Assembly (NCBI GenBank): GCA_016081115.2
Contig: CM071925.1
Location: 17,024,748 to 17,088,747, forward strand
Direction: 5' to 3'
DNA from: Rehmannia glutinosa
Lineage: Eukaryota > Streptophyta > Magnoliopsida > Lamiales > Orobanchaceae
DNA length: 64,000 bases
Part shown: in pieces, positions 1-11,630 of the stretch
Position numbering within the stretch: the stretch's first letter is position 1
Layout of the letters: every line of letters begins with the position of its first letter
Made by a program: the position numbers and the translations under genes
Notes under the pieces: generated by a model
What the model was told of the DNA's origin: nothing
Database searches by the model: none
The model's input: only the letters and a program-made list of their open reading frames with translations

Positions 1-376
1 ATTTTGATATGACCGCTATGGAAGAAAAGCGAAATTGCAAACCAACGAATTGGAAGATTTTTGTGAAGATGCGTATCAAAATGCCCAAATTTACAAGGAT
101 CCCATGAGAAGATGGCATGACAAAAGGATCATACGAATGGAGGTTTTATCCAGACAAGTAGTGTTGCTATATAATTCTCGTCTAAAACATTTTCTGGGTA
201 AGCTCAAATCACATTGCTCGGGTCCATTTGTGATTAAAAAGGTACTACCTCCAGGGATAAATGTATCGATAGCACAGGATGGGCGGACTTTCATAGTTAA
301 TGGGCAAAGAGTAAAGCATTACTATAAGCAGGAAAAGAAGAAAGAAGTGGCAACAATGATCTTAACCAAGCCATAA
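1..376 (+). pseudogene. Integrase C-terminal remnant (Athila-type pol)
   Basis: This is the end of a Ty3/gypsy integrase. It aligns by eye with the last 110 residues of the element G polyprotein: both carry RWHD, then VLL[FY]NSRLK or a close match, [13 protein letters not shown], a glycine-phenylalanine region and VNGQR(I/V)KHY. The reading frame shifts near position 30, so upstream residues lie in another frame. It ends with a TAA at 374-376. The catalytic core lies outside the window. It is a fragment and cannot encode a working protein. Confidence 0.8.
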
Positions 377-724
377 CAAAATCTTGCATCTAGATGAAGA
401 CGTAAAAATTAGCACTTTTTGGAAAGCAACCTAATTTTTAATTGCCTTTGTTCATTTGATTTTGTTACTAACTTTGATTAGTAGTTTTGTTTGTTTTTGT
501 TGTGAGTTGTTGTGTAGGAAGCATCACGACAAACTCCGAATTACGAAAAAAATGGTGCACAAGGACATGACTAGGTCGTGCCTTTTTCACGGTCGTGTGC
601 CCAGGATATACGAAAAATAGAGAGATGAGCACAGGCACACGACCCACTCGTGCCCTTGCACACGGTCGTGTGCCTAAACATTTTTCAGGGAACAGAGCAG
701 GCTCACATGACCTAGTCGTGCCCC
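377..724 (+). other. Element E noncoding stretch with palindrome cluster
   Basis: No convincing gene. It begins just after the integrase stop. A possible splice acceptor (TTGTTGTGTAG) lies around 510-520, where Athila-type elements may splice to the downstream ORF. From about 560 to 722 there are repeated GC-rich near-palindromes such as CACGGTCGTGTG and CACACGACCCACTCGTG, the same motif class seen in several LTRs of this window. The hAT element begins directly after. Confidence 0.5.
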
Positions 725-3420
725 TAGGGGTGGCAATTCTTGACACGACACGATAGCATAACACAAAAACGATACGAAAATAGCAGGTTAGTGTTTAGTC
801 TTATCGTGTTCGTGTCGTTATCGTGTCGACATGATAAGGACAAAAAATTTTCATGTCGTGTTCATGTAACACGATAAAAAATAGCGGATAACACGTTAAC
901 TTGCTAACGACATGTTAACCTGTTAGTGACACGATCTGATAAAGACATGATAACCTGTTATCGACACGATAACATGTTAATGACACGATAACCTGAAAAC
1001 TAAAAAAATTATAAAACATAAAGTAACTAATAAAATAAATGAAAAGAATAATCTAGATACTGTTAAACTTGTGGATTCATGATTTTTCTTCATTCTTAAA
1101 TATTGTATAACGTTTTTCGTTTCTTATTTAACACAAATTACAAAACACAAATCACAATCTCAAAAACAAAAATAAAAAAATCATCTAGGGTTTCACTCTT
1201 CAGTCTTCACCCTCTCTTACATTTTGATAGTCAGACATTGAGAGCCGCTGCGGCGCTGCCCATCAACTTCCATCATCCGGTGTACATCAACCTCCATCTT
1301 TCGGACTTCGGCGTACATAAACTACCATTGTTCGTCAATTTTCAATGATTAGGCTCTATTTTAAAGAGTAAGTTCATTGTTTAGTTTCTTTTGTTTTCTT
1401 TTTCTGAATTTTTGAACTGCCATAGCTAAACTTTGAGGTTGTCTTTCTCCTCTTTTATGCTTCTAAAGCCTGAAGACGCTTTTTAGTCATTTTTATTCTC
1501 TTTGTTCTTGTTCAGTATATGTTTTTTTTTAACATTTAAACTTCCAGTAGCATCACTTAGCTTTATCATAATGATTGTTCATTTTGTTGTAGTTGATGAT
1601 ATATTTCTAATATTTATATTTAATAATATTTCTTATGTTTTGTTCCTATAAATTAGGTTACCATGTTGAATGTGAAGAGTGTTAGTGTTGCTGACACTGG
1701 GAATGAATTTGTTGATTTGGAAGGAGATTCAAGTCTAAATAAAGAAAAGAATTGAAAAGAATAAAACACAAAAAAGATTATATGTTTGGAACCATTTTGA
1801 GGTTCTTGATACTGGTACTAATGGTTTTAAAATATGCAAGTGCAAACATTGTGGACATAAGTATAATAAAATTTCAAGCAAAACTGGAACTGAAAATTTG
1901 AAACGTCATATAGAAAGTTGTCCAAGGAGAAACACACATGATGTTGGAGAAATGATGATCTCTAAGAGTAGTGCACCTAAATTTGATGTTGAATACTTTA
2001 GAGGGTTGTTGTGTTCTGCAGTAACTGTTCATGATCTGCCTTTTCGTTTTATTGAATATGAATGTACTATAGCTTGTTTTGAGTATCTTCCGTCAGATAT
2101 AAGTTGGTTTCTAGAAATACATTGAAGGTTGATATTTTGAAATTATATGCAAGAGAAAAAATGTGAATCAAGTATATGTTAAAGGAGACACCCGGTAGAA
2201 TAAGTTTAACTTCTGACTGTTGGAGTTCTATCACCACTGATGGCTATATTTCTCTAACATCCCATTTTATTGATAAAGAATGGGTGCTTCAAAAAAGGGT
2301 GTTGAACTTTTCTCTCATGCCATCTCCACACACCGGTGTAGCATTATCTAATAAATTGATTTCTATGATTTCTGAGTGGGGGATTGAAAGCAAGCTATTT
2401 GCTTTGACGTTGGATAATGCTTCTGCAAGTGATCTGTCTGTTGATTTGTTGCATTCCTATAACTACAGTGGCTTCAGAATCTATTTTTATTGTTGGTGGA
2501 AGAGTACTATCTCCAATATCGTTGTGCACTCAAACCAAATATAAGCAATTATTTGCACAAGAGATTGGTTGTATGGAGATAAAGGTATATTTTTGTTTAT
2601 TTTATTAATATGTTCCATATGTTGGCTTAATTTTTAATCTATCGATTAAATTTACTAATTTACTTGTATTTAGTATTTACTATTTTATTATTTTTCAAAG
2701 TTGTTGAGAGTGAACTATTGATTGATGAGTTGGTGGAAAATTTGATGGATATGGCAAGATACGATGCTACAAGGTGGAATGCTCTACCCTTTTAGTTACA
2801 TGAAAGGTAAATGCTTGAAATTATTTTTGTTATTTTTCCTTTGTTTTGCTAGCTTCATTTATTTTCTTTTTTTTAATTGTTTATCCCATAATTTGCTACA
2901 TATTATATATTTCATTATTTTTTGTCAATCAAATAGAGTCATTGCTTATTGGAGTTTATTTTATGCAAGTTGGAATGAGGTTTTGGACTTTAAGAAAAAA
3001 TCCACATATCACAATTCATTGTTATATGTTTTACATGTTATGCATCATATTATGTAAACAAAGAATGGTATGCAGATCAGAATGGATGAAACTGGTTTCA
3101 ACTTTCATCTTTAAAAAATCATTTGTTTTTGTCTTGTTAGGTATGATAATATTTTCTTATGTTTTTATTGAAAATGTTTTTCTTTTTATCATGTAATATT
3201 GTGTAATTTTATATTGTTTTTATGGGTAATATCATACCATTCATTAAAGGCCATTTTTCATATTTTTATCATATCATAGATGTTCCCTAGGTCGAGGTCA
3301 ACAACACAAATATTCATGTTCATGTTCGTGTTAGCACAATTCTTATCATGTCGTTATGTGTCGGATTATCGGCTATCGCTCATGTTGACATGAAACACGA
3401 GTTGTTATTTATGAATTATT
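725..3420 (+). mobile_element. hAT DNA transposon, internally deleted, inside E
   Basis: The left end TAGGGGTGGCAATTC is a typical hAT terminal sequence, followed by a subterminal region dense in ACACGATA/TCGTGT repeats. The right subterminal region (about 3300-3410) has the matching CGTGTT/ACACGA repeats, but I could not find a clean right terminal inverted repeat or the 8-base target duplication. The interior holds BED-finger and transposase remnants. The stretch 1100-1660 looks like leader or intron. Confidence 0.65.
1663..2580 (+). pseudogene. hAT transposase remnant (BED zinc finger, RICESLEEPER-like)
   Basis: The chain starts with an ATG at 1663 and shifts frame near 1745. A BED-type finger follows (CKHC, then HIESC, about 1835-1920). 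The core transposase segment at 2176-2450 reads PGRISLTSDCWSS, WVLQKRVLNF and LTLDNASA, a conserved plant hAT block. It then jumps to SESIFIVGGRVLSP (about 2474-2515), which is the start of the C-terminal dimerisation region. A few hundred codons between these blocks are missing, so the copy is internally deleted. There are several frameshifts and a stop at 2123-2125. In the family the protein cuts and pastes the element; this copy cannot. Confidence 0.75.
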
Positions 3421-3639
3421 CCCCAATTTCCCCTGCATTGGGTGTTTGCTTTTGCACAAAGACAGAGTTTTGCATTTGCCATTCCGTGCGCATGCGTTTG
3501 TTAAGGTCGTGTGCAAAAATCTCGATTTTCTTTCCTTTTTGGAACCCCAACACCCCAAATTTATCCTAATTTTGAATATTGGAAAGAAATCAATATAGAT
3601 ATGTCTAGTCGCTTCCAAACTCAATGAGGATTTTGTGCA
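3421..3639 (+). other. Continuation of element E after the hAT insertion
   Basis: No gene. It resumes E-like sequence with GTGCGC and GGTCGTGTGC words of the palindrome class. A possible start of the E extra ORF lies at about 3601 (ATGTCTAGTCGC), interrupted soon after. Low confidence. Confidence 0.3.
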
Positions 3640-4128
3640 TCCATCCCTACATTAACCTTGAGTATGCCTAGTTCTATTGTCTGGTTTCCGGAGAAGTGCA
3701 GCAATATCGTTTCATGGGATTATCAATATCTCCGGAAACAAATTTGCACAAGATATTGGTTGTATGATAACAATTGTCTTTTTACTTTATGGCTATGATA
3801 ATTTTTTGTATGATGAATGGGACTAAATTTACTAATCTTATGAGGTGTTCAGTATTTAATTTTTGTTATTTTGAGTTGATTAAAAAGGGAGAAAGCATAA
3901 TTTGATTGAGTTGGTGGAATATTTGAATGAATGGATCTTATAATTGAACAATTAAATGAAATCTATCATACCCTTCCATAGAGTGGAGGTAAATGCTTGA
4001 TTTTACATTTATGATTTTTCCTTTGATTTTGCTAGCTTCATTTATTTTAAAAGCTTTTTTATTAAAAATTGTTTATCCCATAATTTGCTACATATTATAT
4101 ATTTTGCATTATTTTTTGTCAATCAAAT

Positions 4129-4850
4129 GAATTATTTGTCATGTGGTGTTTTGACACCCGAGCGAACTAAGGCAAAGTAAAAATACCGAATGAACAAAAA
4201 TAAAGCTTTAAAAGAAATCCACATATCACAACTCATTGATTATATGTAACCGAGAGACTGATGATGAAAGCGACGATCTATGCAGAATGTAAAAGGTTGA
4301 AACTTGGTTTCATCTTTCCAGAAAATCATTTGTGCATGTCTTGTTAGGTATGGACAATATTTTTTATGTTTTTACAATAAAATAAGTTTTTCAAATGCAA
4401 CAATATTCCCTCAATTTTATATTGATTCTCCCAACACATGGATACTCCCCATTCAAATAACACCGTTATTTTAATATACTTATCATAATTAGAAAGCTAG
4501 ATACACCTCGGGTATACCCTGAGTAATTGAGATAATATTCATGTTTGTGTTCGTGTTAGCACAATTAATATGTCATGATTGTGTATAAAAGGATTATCAA
4601 AATGTTGTTATCAAAGTCAAGAAAAACAACAAGAGAAAAAGAAGAAAACAAAATCCCTCAACAAAAGATAGAAAATAGGTGTATCAAAAGAGAGCTAAAA
4701 CAAAAAAATCAAGTTGTAAAAGATCGCCACCGAGTGCGCATGCGCTCGGTTAATTCAATAAAAATGCCGAATTAGCCCTTGTTTGGTTGTCTTTTATTTA
4801 AACTCCCCCCAAATTTATCAAAACTCCTTTGATTTTCTTTTGTGAAAAAT
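4129..4850 (+). repeat. Element D LTR-like copy, mosaic
   Basis: It matches the D 3' LTR (18023-18793) in order: GACACCCGAGC, AACTAAGGCAAAGTAAAAATACC, CCCAACACATGG, GAAAGCTAGATACACC, GTATAAAAGG and TTAGCCCTTGTTTGGTTGTC. Tracts from the hAT element are interleaved. The TATA-like GTATAAAAGG (about 4582) is shared with 18509. Confidence 0.6.
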
Positions 4851-5376
4851 TGCACGTCTTCAACAAATTGGAACACGCTAAGAGAAGGAGACCTCCAAAA
4901 ATACACTTACATTCTCTCACCTACCCAAATATTTCCAACAAAAAAATCAACACCTTTTTCCTTTCTAGAAAATGAGTGAGAACTCGAGAAATTTTCATGG
5001 GAATGAGGACTCCTCAAACTCAATTTCCAAAATACGAATAAAAAACGTCTTAGGAACTTTATGGCTCTACAATTGCATCACATATCAATGGGACTTTTGG
5101 AATCGGAGGTCTTATGAGGTTTCACGCAAAAATGAGCCAATTCTTTATTGTTGGAGTTGATTAAAAAGTGGAGAAAGCATAATTTGTTAGGTATTCGGTT
5201 CAAATGGTGAATCCCTTATAGAAATGCTAAAAATCAATCTCCGATAAACCCGGATGACCAAGAGGCATTCCCAAAGCCCTTTTGGAAGGAGTGCAGAACA
5301 GGACTTTGAGGAGGCAAGCAATGTTTGCTCGAGTGAGCGTGGTAGCCGAATAATCCCCACCACTCCGCCTCGGAGA

Positions 5377-5845
5377 ATTATTTGTCATGTGGTGTATGTG
5401 ATGACGCCGGCTAGAACTAAGGCAAAGTAATGACCCTAATACTGATCAAGCTAAATTCAAAAATAAAGTTCCATGTGACCGATAGCATCTCGAGCCTAAC
5501 CGAGCCCAAGGGCTGCCCGATCGATGAGCGGGAAGCGTAAATCACCCGCCTGACGGAGACGGCTCAACCAGTTAGAGGAAACACTTGAGGGGGCCCAACA
5601 ACGCCCGAGCCCCACTATTAAGTAGAGCATGTGTGCATGAACGCTAAATCGCTCCCCACATATTGGTGACGATGGACATCGGTAACAAAAAAAGTATACT
5701 AAATAAAATCCCCCAGTTCCTGGACTATGCAACAAATTCCCTCGACCCACATTCACAAATACTCCCAACACATGGATACTATACGCCGAGTAATGCCATC
5801 CTCTTATTTTAATATAAAGTTGTAATTAGAAAGCTAGATACACCC
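5377..5845 (+). repeat. Second partial copy of the D LTR start
   Basis: It shares GAATTATTTGTCATGTGGTG with 4129-4150, then AACTAAGGCAAAGTAA, CCCAACACATGGATACT and AGAAAGCTAGATACACCCTA with the D LTRs. It stops at ACACCCTA and continues without a gap into the B LTR at TTTATTTTG, so both partners lose bases at the join. Confidence 0.55.
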
Positions 5846-7704
5846 TATTTATTTTGTATATAAATTATTTGTTTATTATTTTCCTATTTAATTATTCTAT
5901 TTTAATATATATTTTATATATATAATTTTTACAATAAAAACAACAAGATTAAAGAGTTGTGTTTTTTCAAAACTAACAAATAAATAGAAAATAAATCCTC
6001 CCAAAAACCCAGTTCTAAGACAACACCCACCTTTATCAAACTTGAGGAGAGATCCTTTTGGCACTTTTTCCACCTTTCATACACGCCTTCGGTTAAAATA
6101 AATTTTTTCTATCCTTTTTCTCCTTTCAACTTGTTTTTTTAGGGTTTATATATTATCCCCCATTTATATATCAAAACTCCCATTATATTTCTATTCTCTA
6201 ATCTCTTATACACTGGTAATTTCTCGATTTTCATTAAAAGGAATAATTTTTAAATACACTTAAGTTCTGTCACCTGGGGTTAGTTTGGAAGAAAAAAAAA
6301 AAACCTCTTTTCCTTTCTAGAAAAAAGAAAAAAGAAGATGTTAGTGATGATTACAAGCGGTGTGGACTATCGCTCAAGTGTGTGTGTGTGTTTTCGTGAG
6401 ATGTGTGTGTGTGTGTGTCATCAAGTGTGTGTGGGTTTTCAGATGAGTGTGTGTATTAATATCAGTGCGTGTGTGTGCGTGTAGATAGGATATGAGTGTG
6501 ATGTTGTTTTTTGGGTTGGCCCAAAGTTTTTGTCAAACCCACAACCTCAATTTAGTCCACCTGTTTCGTTTTAACCCCCAAATCCTAGTTTATTTTCAGA
6601 AATTATGCTTCAAAATCAATCTTGACTAAACCGGAATTTACTCAAATTTTATTTCCGAAGCCCTCGCCACTTTTTAGTTTGATCCAAAAACCCAAATTTA
6701 TTTCTTTTTCTTTCAATTTAGGCCCGAAACTTATATTCTTGGTTAATTTCATCCCTTAGGTGCCATAGCTTATTATATAAGCGCTTTTACCTTGAATTAG
6801 AATTGGAATTTATTTTCAATCACTTAATTATACCAATATTTATTGTAGGTGATGAAGAACTAGACGTTTAGGCTTTCTAGTTCACGCTTTGTACGACTAT
6901 CAACTACGTTGAGGTAGGGGTTTTCTTTACACTTTTAAGTGCGAAGTTTAATTGTCTTTATTAAATACGTACTTGTATAATTTTATAAATTCTATACTTG
7001 ACAATGTGATTATAATTGTTGAACTTGACGTGCCTATTATATGTGAAGAATATTTATTTATTTATGTGAAATGGCAAAGTATATGTGTGGCTTCCCACCA
7101 ATGGTAAAGTATATGTGTGGCATCCCCTTTCAAAGCTCCCCACAAAGTGGTAACTCTTTTCCAATGGCAATGTAAATTTAAAGTCCCCCCAATGGCAAAG
7201 TATATGTGTGGCTATGCAAAGTATATGTGATGGTTTGGCCAAATGGCAAAGTATATGTGATGACAAAGTATATGTGCTTAAATTTGTGAAATTATGCTTG
7301 TATATATTTAATTTGGACAATTAGGATCCCTACTGAGTATGTGTTACTCACCCCCTATTACTAATTTTTCAGATTTTCCGGATGGGTGCGGAGCCGATGG
7401 AGGGGAAGCCAATGAAAATTTTTCTATCTATTAGTATTCGCACGTTAGGGAGAAAACTAGTTATACGTTATCATTATTTCCTATTAGCAACCTAGTTATT
7501 CTGATTTTTTTTATGAAACGATAAATGTTGCATTTTCTATTATTCAATACGATAAAATTTTCGGATTTGTAGTTTACGAACAACCCGTTTTAATTTATGC
7601 TTCCACTGTATTAGATAAGTATTTAAAAAAAATAGTGATATAATAAAATGTAGATTTTTTTTTAGTAACGCTAAAAATCACATTTTGAAAGTTAGGGCGT
7701 TACA
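5846..7704 (+). repeat. Element B 5' LTR
   Basis: It aligns with 13249-15139 and ends in the same GTTAGGGCGTTACA. The first bases (TGTAATACCTT) are replaced by D LTR sequence. It contains a (TG)n-rich block (about 6376-6485) and a tandem array of AATGGCAAAGTATATGTG units (7070-7280) that is longer and more irregular than in the 3' LTR. Tracts near 6240-6320 and 6600-6660 match neighbouring D sequence. Confidence 0.8.
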
Positions 7705-7707
7705 GTG

Positions 7708-7719
7708 TGGTATCAGAGC
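7708..7719 (+). other. Primer-binding site of B (tRNA-iMet)
   Basis: TGGTATCAGAGC, complementary to the 3' end of plant initiator tRNA-Met, lies three bases after the 5' LTR. This fixes the orientation and the LTR end. The leader 7720-8048 has no ORF. Confidence 0.9.
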
Positions 7720-8048
7720 GGGTCTACCTTCCTGTAGACTTGCAATATTTATAAAAAAAAAATTGGCTATTCCTCCATCGAGTTGCATCCAATCAGGTAA
7801 AATTTACTTATTGCTCCAATATGAGAATTCTTGATAATGCATCATGTGTTATGAAGTTACTTGAAAGTTGTGATTATTTTTTTCTTTCCTCCGTGATAAA
7901 TGTATTTTCATGTCTCACAAACTTTTACCTGCTTAACATGTTAGAAATATCTCTTATAAGTGGTGATTCGTGATGAGCTATTCGAAAATGAACTGCATAA
8001 TTTACTAAATAATGTATGAACTAAGATGGTAACACGAAATGCTCCAGG

Positions 8049-8492
8049 ATGATGCGTGAGATAAAAACAGCTAGGAAGAGAATGGGAGATCGAATTTTTC
8101 ATTGGAGGGTATATAGGTTTTTGAACTATGAAAGAAAGTTAGGGGCCACATTAGAGGAACATATCGGAACAATGAGGGAAATGTGGTTGGAGATAAAATA
8201 TTTTGAAGAAATAATCACCCGGGATGAAGCAAATGATAAGCTAATCAGTACCCTACCCAGAGAATGGAGTGACCTCACAAAAGATGTACGTGATAACATA
8301 ACGGACTACAGTTCTGTGCCGCCCCATACCACATTGGATCCCAAGAGATTTATAGTCGAACTACTTAGGCGTGGGCCACCCGTCATGCCTAATGTAATAT
8401 ATGTTGATTCAGATGATGATGCCTTGGCTGAACTAGAAGAAGACCCAGAGGAAGACTTAGATGGATTATTCTCATCTGAGGGGTCTAATTAG
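8049..8492 (+). CDS. Extra ORF between primer site and gag of B, copia-gag-like
   Basis: An open frame of 147 codons without stops, although the gag and pol next to it are broken. The middle (ATLEEHIGTMREMWLEIKYF, then NDKLISTLPREW) resembles the helical part of copia-type gag (UBN2 group). The C-terminus is strongly acidic (DSDDDALAELEEDPEEDLD). It lies in the leader of B, where Tekay elements usually have no gene. It could be a domesticated or captured gag fragment or a lineage-specific extra ORF. The similarity is by eye and the function is unknown. Confidence 0.45.
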   Translation: MMREIKTARKRMGDRIFHWRVYRFLNYERKLGATLEEHIGTMREMWLEIKYFEEIITRDEANDKLISTLPREWSDLTKDVRDNITDYSSVPPHTTLDPKRFIVELLRRGPPVMPNVIYVDSDDDALAELEEDPEEDLDGLFSSEGSN

Positions 8493-8780
8493 ATGACTAG
8501 TTTTTCTAGCCTTATCTGGATTTTGTTTTGAATTTCGTTTTTCTTTTCCTTCTTTATTCTAGTAAGAGTTATTTCATTTTTCTAGATTAGTCGGATTCAG
8601 TATGACCTTTTATTTTATTTTATTTCGCATTGTACCCTCTTGAAGGCAATTTCTATTGAAATAGTGGAATTATATTTTTTTTATTTAATTATCTTGTCTT
8701 GTGGTGTTTATGTGTTGGATAGATGTTACATTTACTTCTCATACGAGTTAAAAACTAAACAATCCATTGTATTATAGATC

Positions 8781-9735
8781 ATGGCTCCACGAAGGGATGG
8801 ATCAAATGCGTCGCTTAATTCAAGCCAGGGCCAAGGGGATGCCGGCAACGATTTGCTAAATAATCTCGTTGCTTTACTACGAGGGTTTCCCCAGCAGAAT
8901 GCCGTACCACCTGCACCAGGCAACCCAGCTGGTGGAAATGAGGAAGTGCACATTTTGGAACAGTTCTGGAGATTCAGACCACAAACCTTTAATGGACGCG
9001 ATGGGCCATTTGCAGTCGAGGAGTGGCTACGTGCAATGGAAAGAATATTTGCCCGTATCCCTAGCACTGATGCGCAATGAATCTTGTGCGCCACCTTTTA
9101 GTTCACGGAAGATGCGGACCACTGGTGGGAGGCTTTCTCTCGCTCAAGGATAGATGAGCAACTACGTGGCATGACCTGGGCTAACTTTAAACAAGAGGTC
9201 ATGCAACAATATTTCCCACAGTATTATAGGGATCGGAAGGAGACCGAGTTCCTGGAGTTGAAACAGGGAACATGACAGTCATCGAGTATGAACGTAAGTT
9301 CAATCAATTGGCAAGGTTTACCACCCACTTGGTAGACACGGATGAGAAGAGAGCAAGGAGGTTCCGGAGGGGTCTCCGTCCAGAAATAGGTTGTGTGCTA
9401 GCTGGTTTGGGAACGATGACTTATGCTGAACTGCTTTCACGAGCTCAGGAAGTGGCTTCATGTTTGAAATTGGACTATCCTGCCCACAAGATAGACAATG
9501 TTCCAGGAAAGAGGAAATGGAATGGTCCGAGTCAGGGAGTAGCGACTGTAGCCGCAGTAAAACAGTCGGACCGAGCAAACGCAATTCGGTTGCCGTAAGG
9601 TGAAGCCAACTTGTCCAACCTGTGGAATAAATCATTATGGGGAATGCTTACTGGGACAAGGAAAATGTTTCCGTTGCCACCAACATAGCCATCACGCAGA
9701 TCATTGCACCACATTTCCAGACAAGAAGGGAAAGA
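8781..9735 (+). pseudogene. Element B gag with two zinc knuckles
   Basis: It encodes the structural protein of the virus-like particle. From ATG 8781 the Tekay gag pattern is visible: FWRFRPQTFNGRDGP, VEEWLRAMERIF, then TEDADHWWEAF, FKQEVMQQYFP, MTVIEYERKFNQLARF and RRFRRGLRPEI. A TGA at 9078-9080 interrupts it (probably a former arginine codon, CGA or AGA), and at least two frameshifts follow (before 9272 and near 9596). In the pol frame two zinc knuckles are intact: CPTCGINHYGEC (about 9612-9647) and CFRCHQHSHHADHC (9666-9707). Confidence 0.8.
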
Positions 9736-10250
9736 CACCAACGGGTCAGGCACGTGTTTTTTCTATGACACAACAGGAAGCCCAAGAGAACCCGGGAACA
9801 CTGACAAGTATGATACATGTTTCCAATATACCTGCGTTAGTGTTATTTGATACTGGTGCTACGCATTCTTTCATATCCGCTGATTTTCATGCTAAAACGT
9901 GTCTTGAGAGTTGCACAGTTAGTGATACACTAGAAATAAGCCTTCCTTCGGGAAAAACAATAAGTACTGATCTAGTGACTAACAATGTGGCATTGGATTT
10001 TGATGGGAAGAATTTAGAGGCGGATTTGCATGTGATTAGAATGAGGGATTTTGATATCATACTAGGAATGGACTGGTTGAATAGGTATAATGCCCACATC
10101 AAATGTCACGAAAGATTTATAATTCTTGAACTATCAAAGGGAGACAAATTTATATTTTTCGGAGCAAGAGTGGGTGGAATGCCTCGAATTATATCGGCAA
10201 TGAAGGCGCTTAAAATCTTTGAAGAAAGAAAAAATGTCGTGGATTTACCC
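9736..10250 (+). pseudogene. Element B aspartic protease
   Basis: The retroviral-type protease that matures Gag-Pol. The active-site motif LFDTGATHSFIS is intact (DTG at 9849-9857), followed by ILGMDWL (about 10060-10080), the conserved second part of the fold. It reads in the same frame as the zinc knuckles, without a stop until 10536. The domain looks complete, but it belongs to a broken polyprotein. Confidence 0.8.
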
Positions 10251-11630
10251 GTTAATGTGATGTCCACTAAGGTTGCCGAAAAACAATCATGGAAGTTCGG
10301 TTATGCGAGTATCTTGCCGACGTATTCCCGGAGGATTTTCCCCGGAATACCTCCAATTCGGCAAGTTGAGTTTACGATTGATCTGATTCCGGGAGCCACT
10401 CCTGTATCAAAAGCACCATACAGAATGGCCCCCAAGGAACATCAAGAGTTAAAGGTTCAACTACAAGAACTTTTGGATATCGGTTTTATACGACCCAGTG
10501 TGTCTCCTTGGGGAGCACCTGTCCTTTTTGTGAATTAAAAAGATGGGAGCATGAGGATATGCATTGACTACAGAGAGTTGAACAAACTTACTATCAAGAA
10601 CAAGTATCCCTTACCGAGAATTGAAGATCTTTTTGATCAACCGAAGCAGGCAAGCGTGTTTTCTAAGATTGATCAGAGGTCTGGGTACCATCAACTGAAG
10701 GTTAAAGAAGGAGATATACCCAAGACAGATTTTAGGACATGATATGGGTACTATGAGTTCACAGTGATGCCTTTTGGGCTTAGTAATGCTCCAACAGTAT
10801 TTATGGATTTGATGAATCGAGTTTTTCACCCATACCTGGATAAATTCGTGATTGTATTCATAGATGATATTTTGGTGTACTCAAAGGACGGGGAGCAACA
10901 CGAGAAACACCTCAGCATAGTGTTAGAGACTCTTCGCAAGGAGAAGTTATTCGCCAAATTCAAGAAGTGCGAGTTTTGGCTTGATCGAGTCGTCTTTCTT
11001 GGCCACGTAGTCACAGCGAAGGGTATCGAAGTCGACCCTGCAAAAGTTGAAGCTGTTGAGAAATGGTCGGCTCCTACAAATGCAAATGAGGTGCGTAGTT
11101 TCTTGGGTCTTGCTGGATATTACAGGAGATTCATCGAGGGATTTTCGAAAATAGCAGGCCCGATGACCCAACTTACAAGGAAAGGTGAAGAGTTTATGTG
11201 GACCGAGAAGTGCGAACAGAGTTTCCAAGAACTAAAACAACGTCTAGTTTCGACACCAGTTCTAACAATCCCGAACACTTCAGAAAACATTATAATCTCT
11301 GATGGCGCGTCGAAACAAGGATCAAAAGTGTGTGTTGATGCAAAATGGTAAAGTGGTCGCTTATGCTTCAAGGCAATTGAAACGACATGAACTCAATTAC
11401 TCGACACACGATTAGAGTTGGCAGCAGTCGTACACGCCCTAAAGATATGGCGTCACTATCTATACGGGGGAAAGTGTGAAATTTATACCGATCACAATAG
11501 TTTGAAGTATTTTTTCACACAAAAAGAGTTGAACATGAGACAGAGAAGATGGTTGGAACTCGTGAAAGACTACGATGGACAATCCATTACCACCCCGGTA
11601 AAGCAAATGTAGTAGCGGATGCACTTAGCC
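10251..11630 (+). pseudogene. Element B reverse transcriptase and RNase H
   Basis: RT motifs appear in order: [59 protein letters not shown] and the catalytic FIDD (about 10857-10868). In-frame stops fall at 10536-10538 and 10740-10742; the second replaces the arginine usual before YG(H/Y)YEF, consistent with CGA to TGA. RNase H follows, with frameshifts near 11310 (the DASK-like block) and 11395-11420, and a TDH motif at about 11480. Two frames overlap at 11549-11612, where the sequence passes into the integrase frame. Confidence 0.85.

Larger units (their letters stand above)
3640..6700. other. Fine-grained mosaic of three repeat families
   Basis: Short tracts of roughly 10-40 bases alternately match the hAT 3' part (2500-3370), the element D LTR region (18000-18800 and 4860-5400), and the B LTR (13249-14200). 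Example: 4399-4413 matches D near 18315, 4414-4424 (ATTTTATATTG) matches the hAT at 3206-3216, and 4425-4441 returns to D near 18342. From about 6240 and again near 6600, the B 5' LTR contains tracts matching 4900-4975 and 5225-5260. The small ORFs here are not believable genes. A consensus or assembly artefact is the leading explanation. Confidence 0.7.

Noticed and set aside
1103..1348. An 81-codon frame left of the hAT transposase.
   Set aside because: It lies in the presumed leader or intron, has no similarity and no coding bias.
4972..5160. A 62-codon frame starting MSENSRNFHG, possible start of D gag.
   Set aside because: It lies in the mosaic block, ends quickly and has no gag motif.
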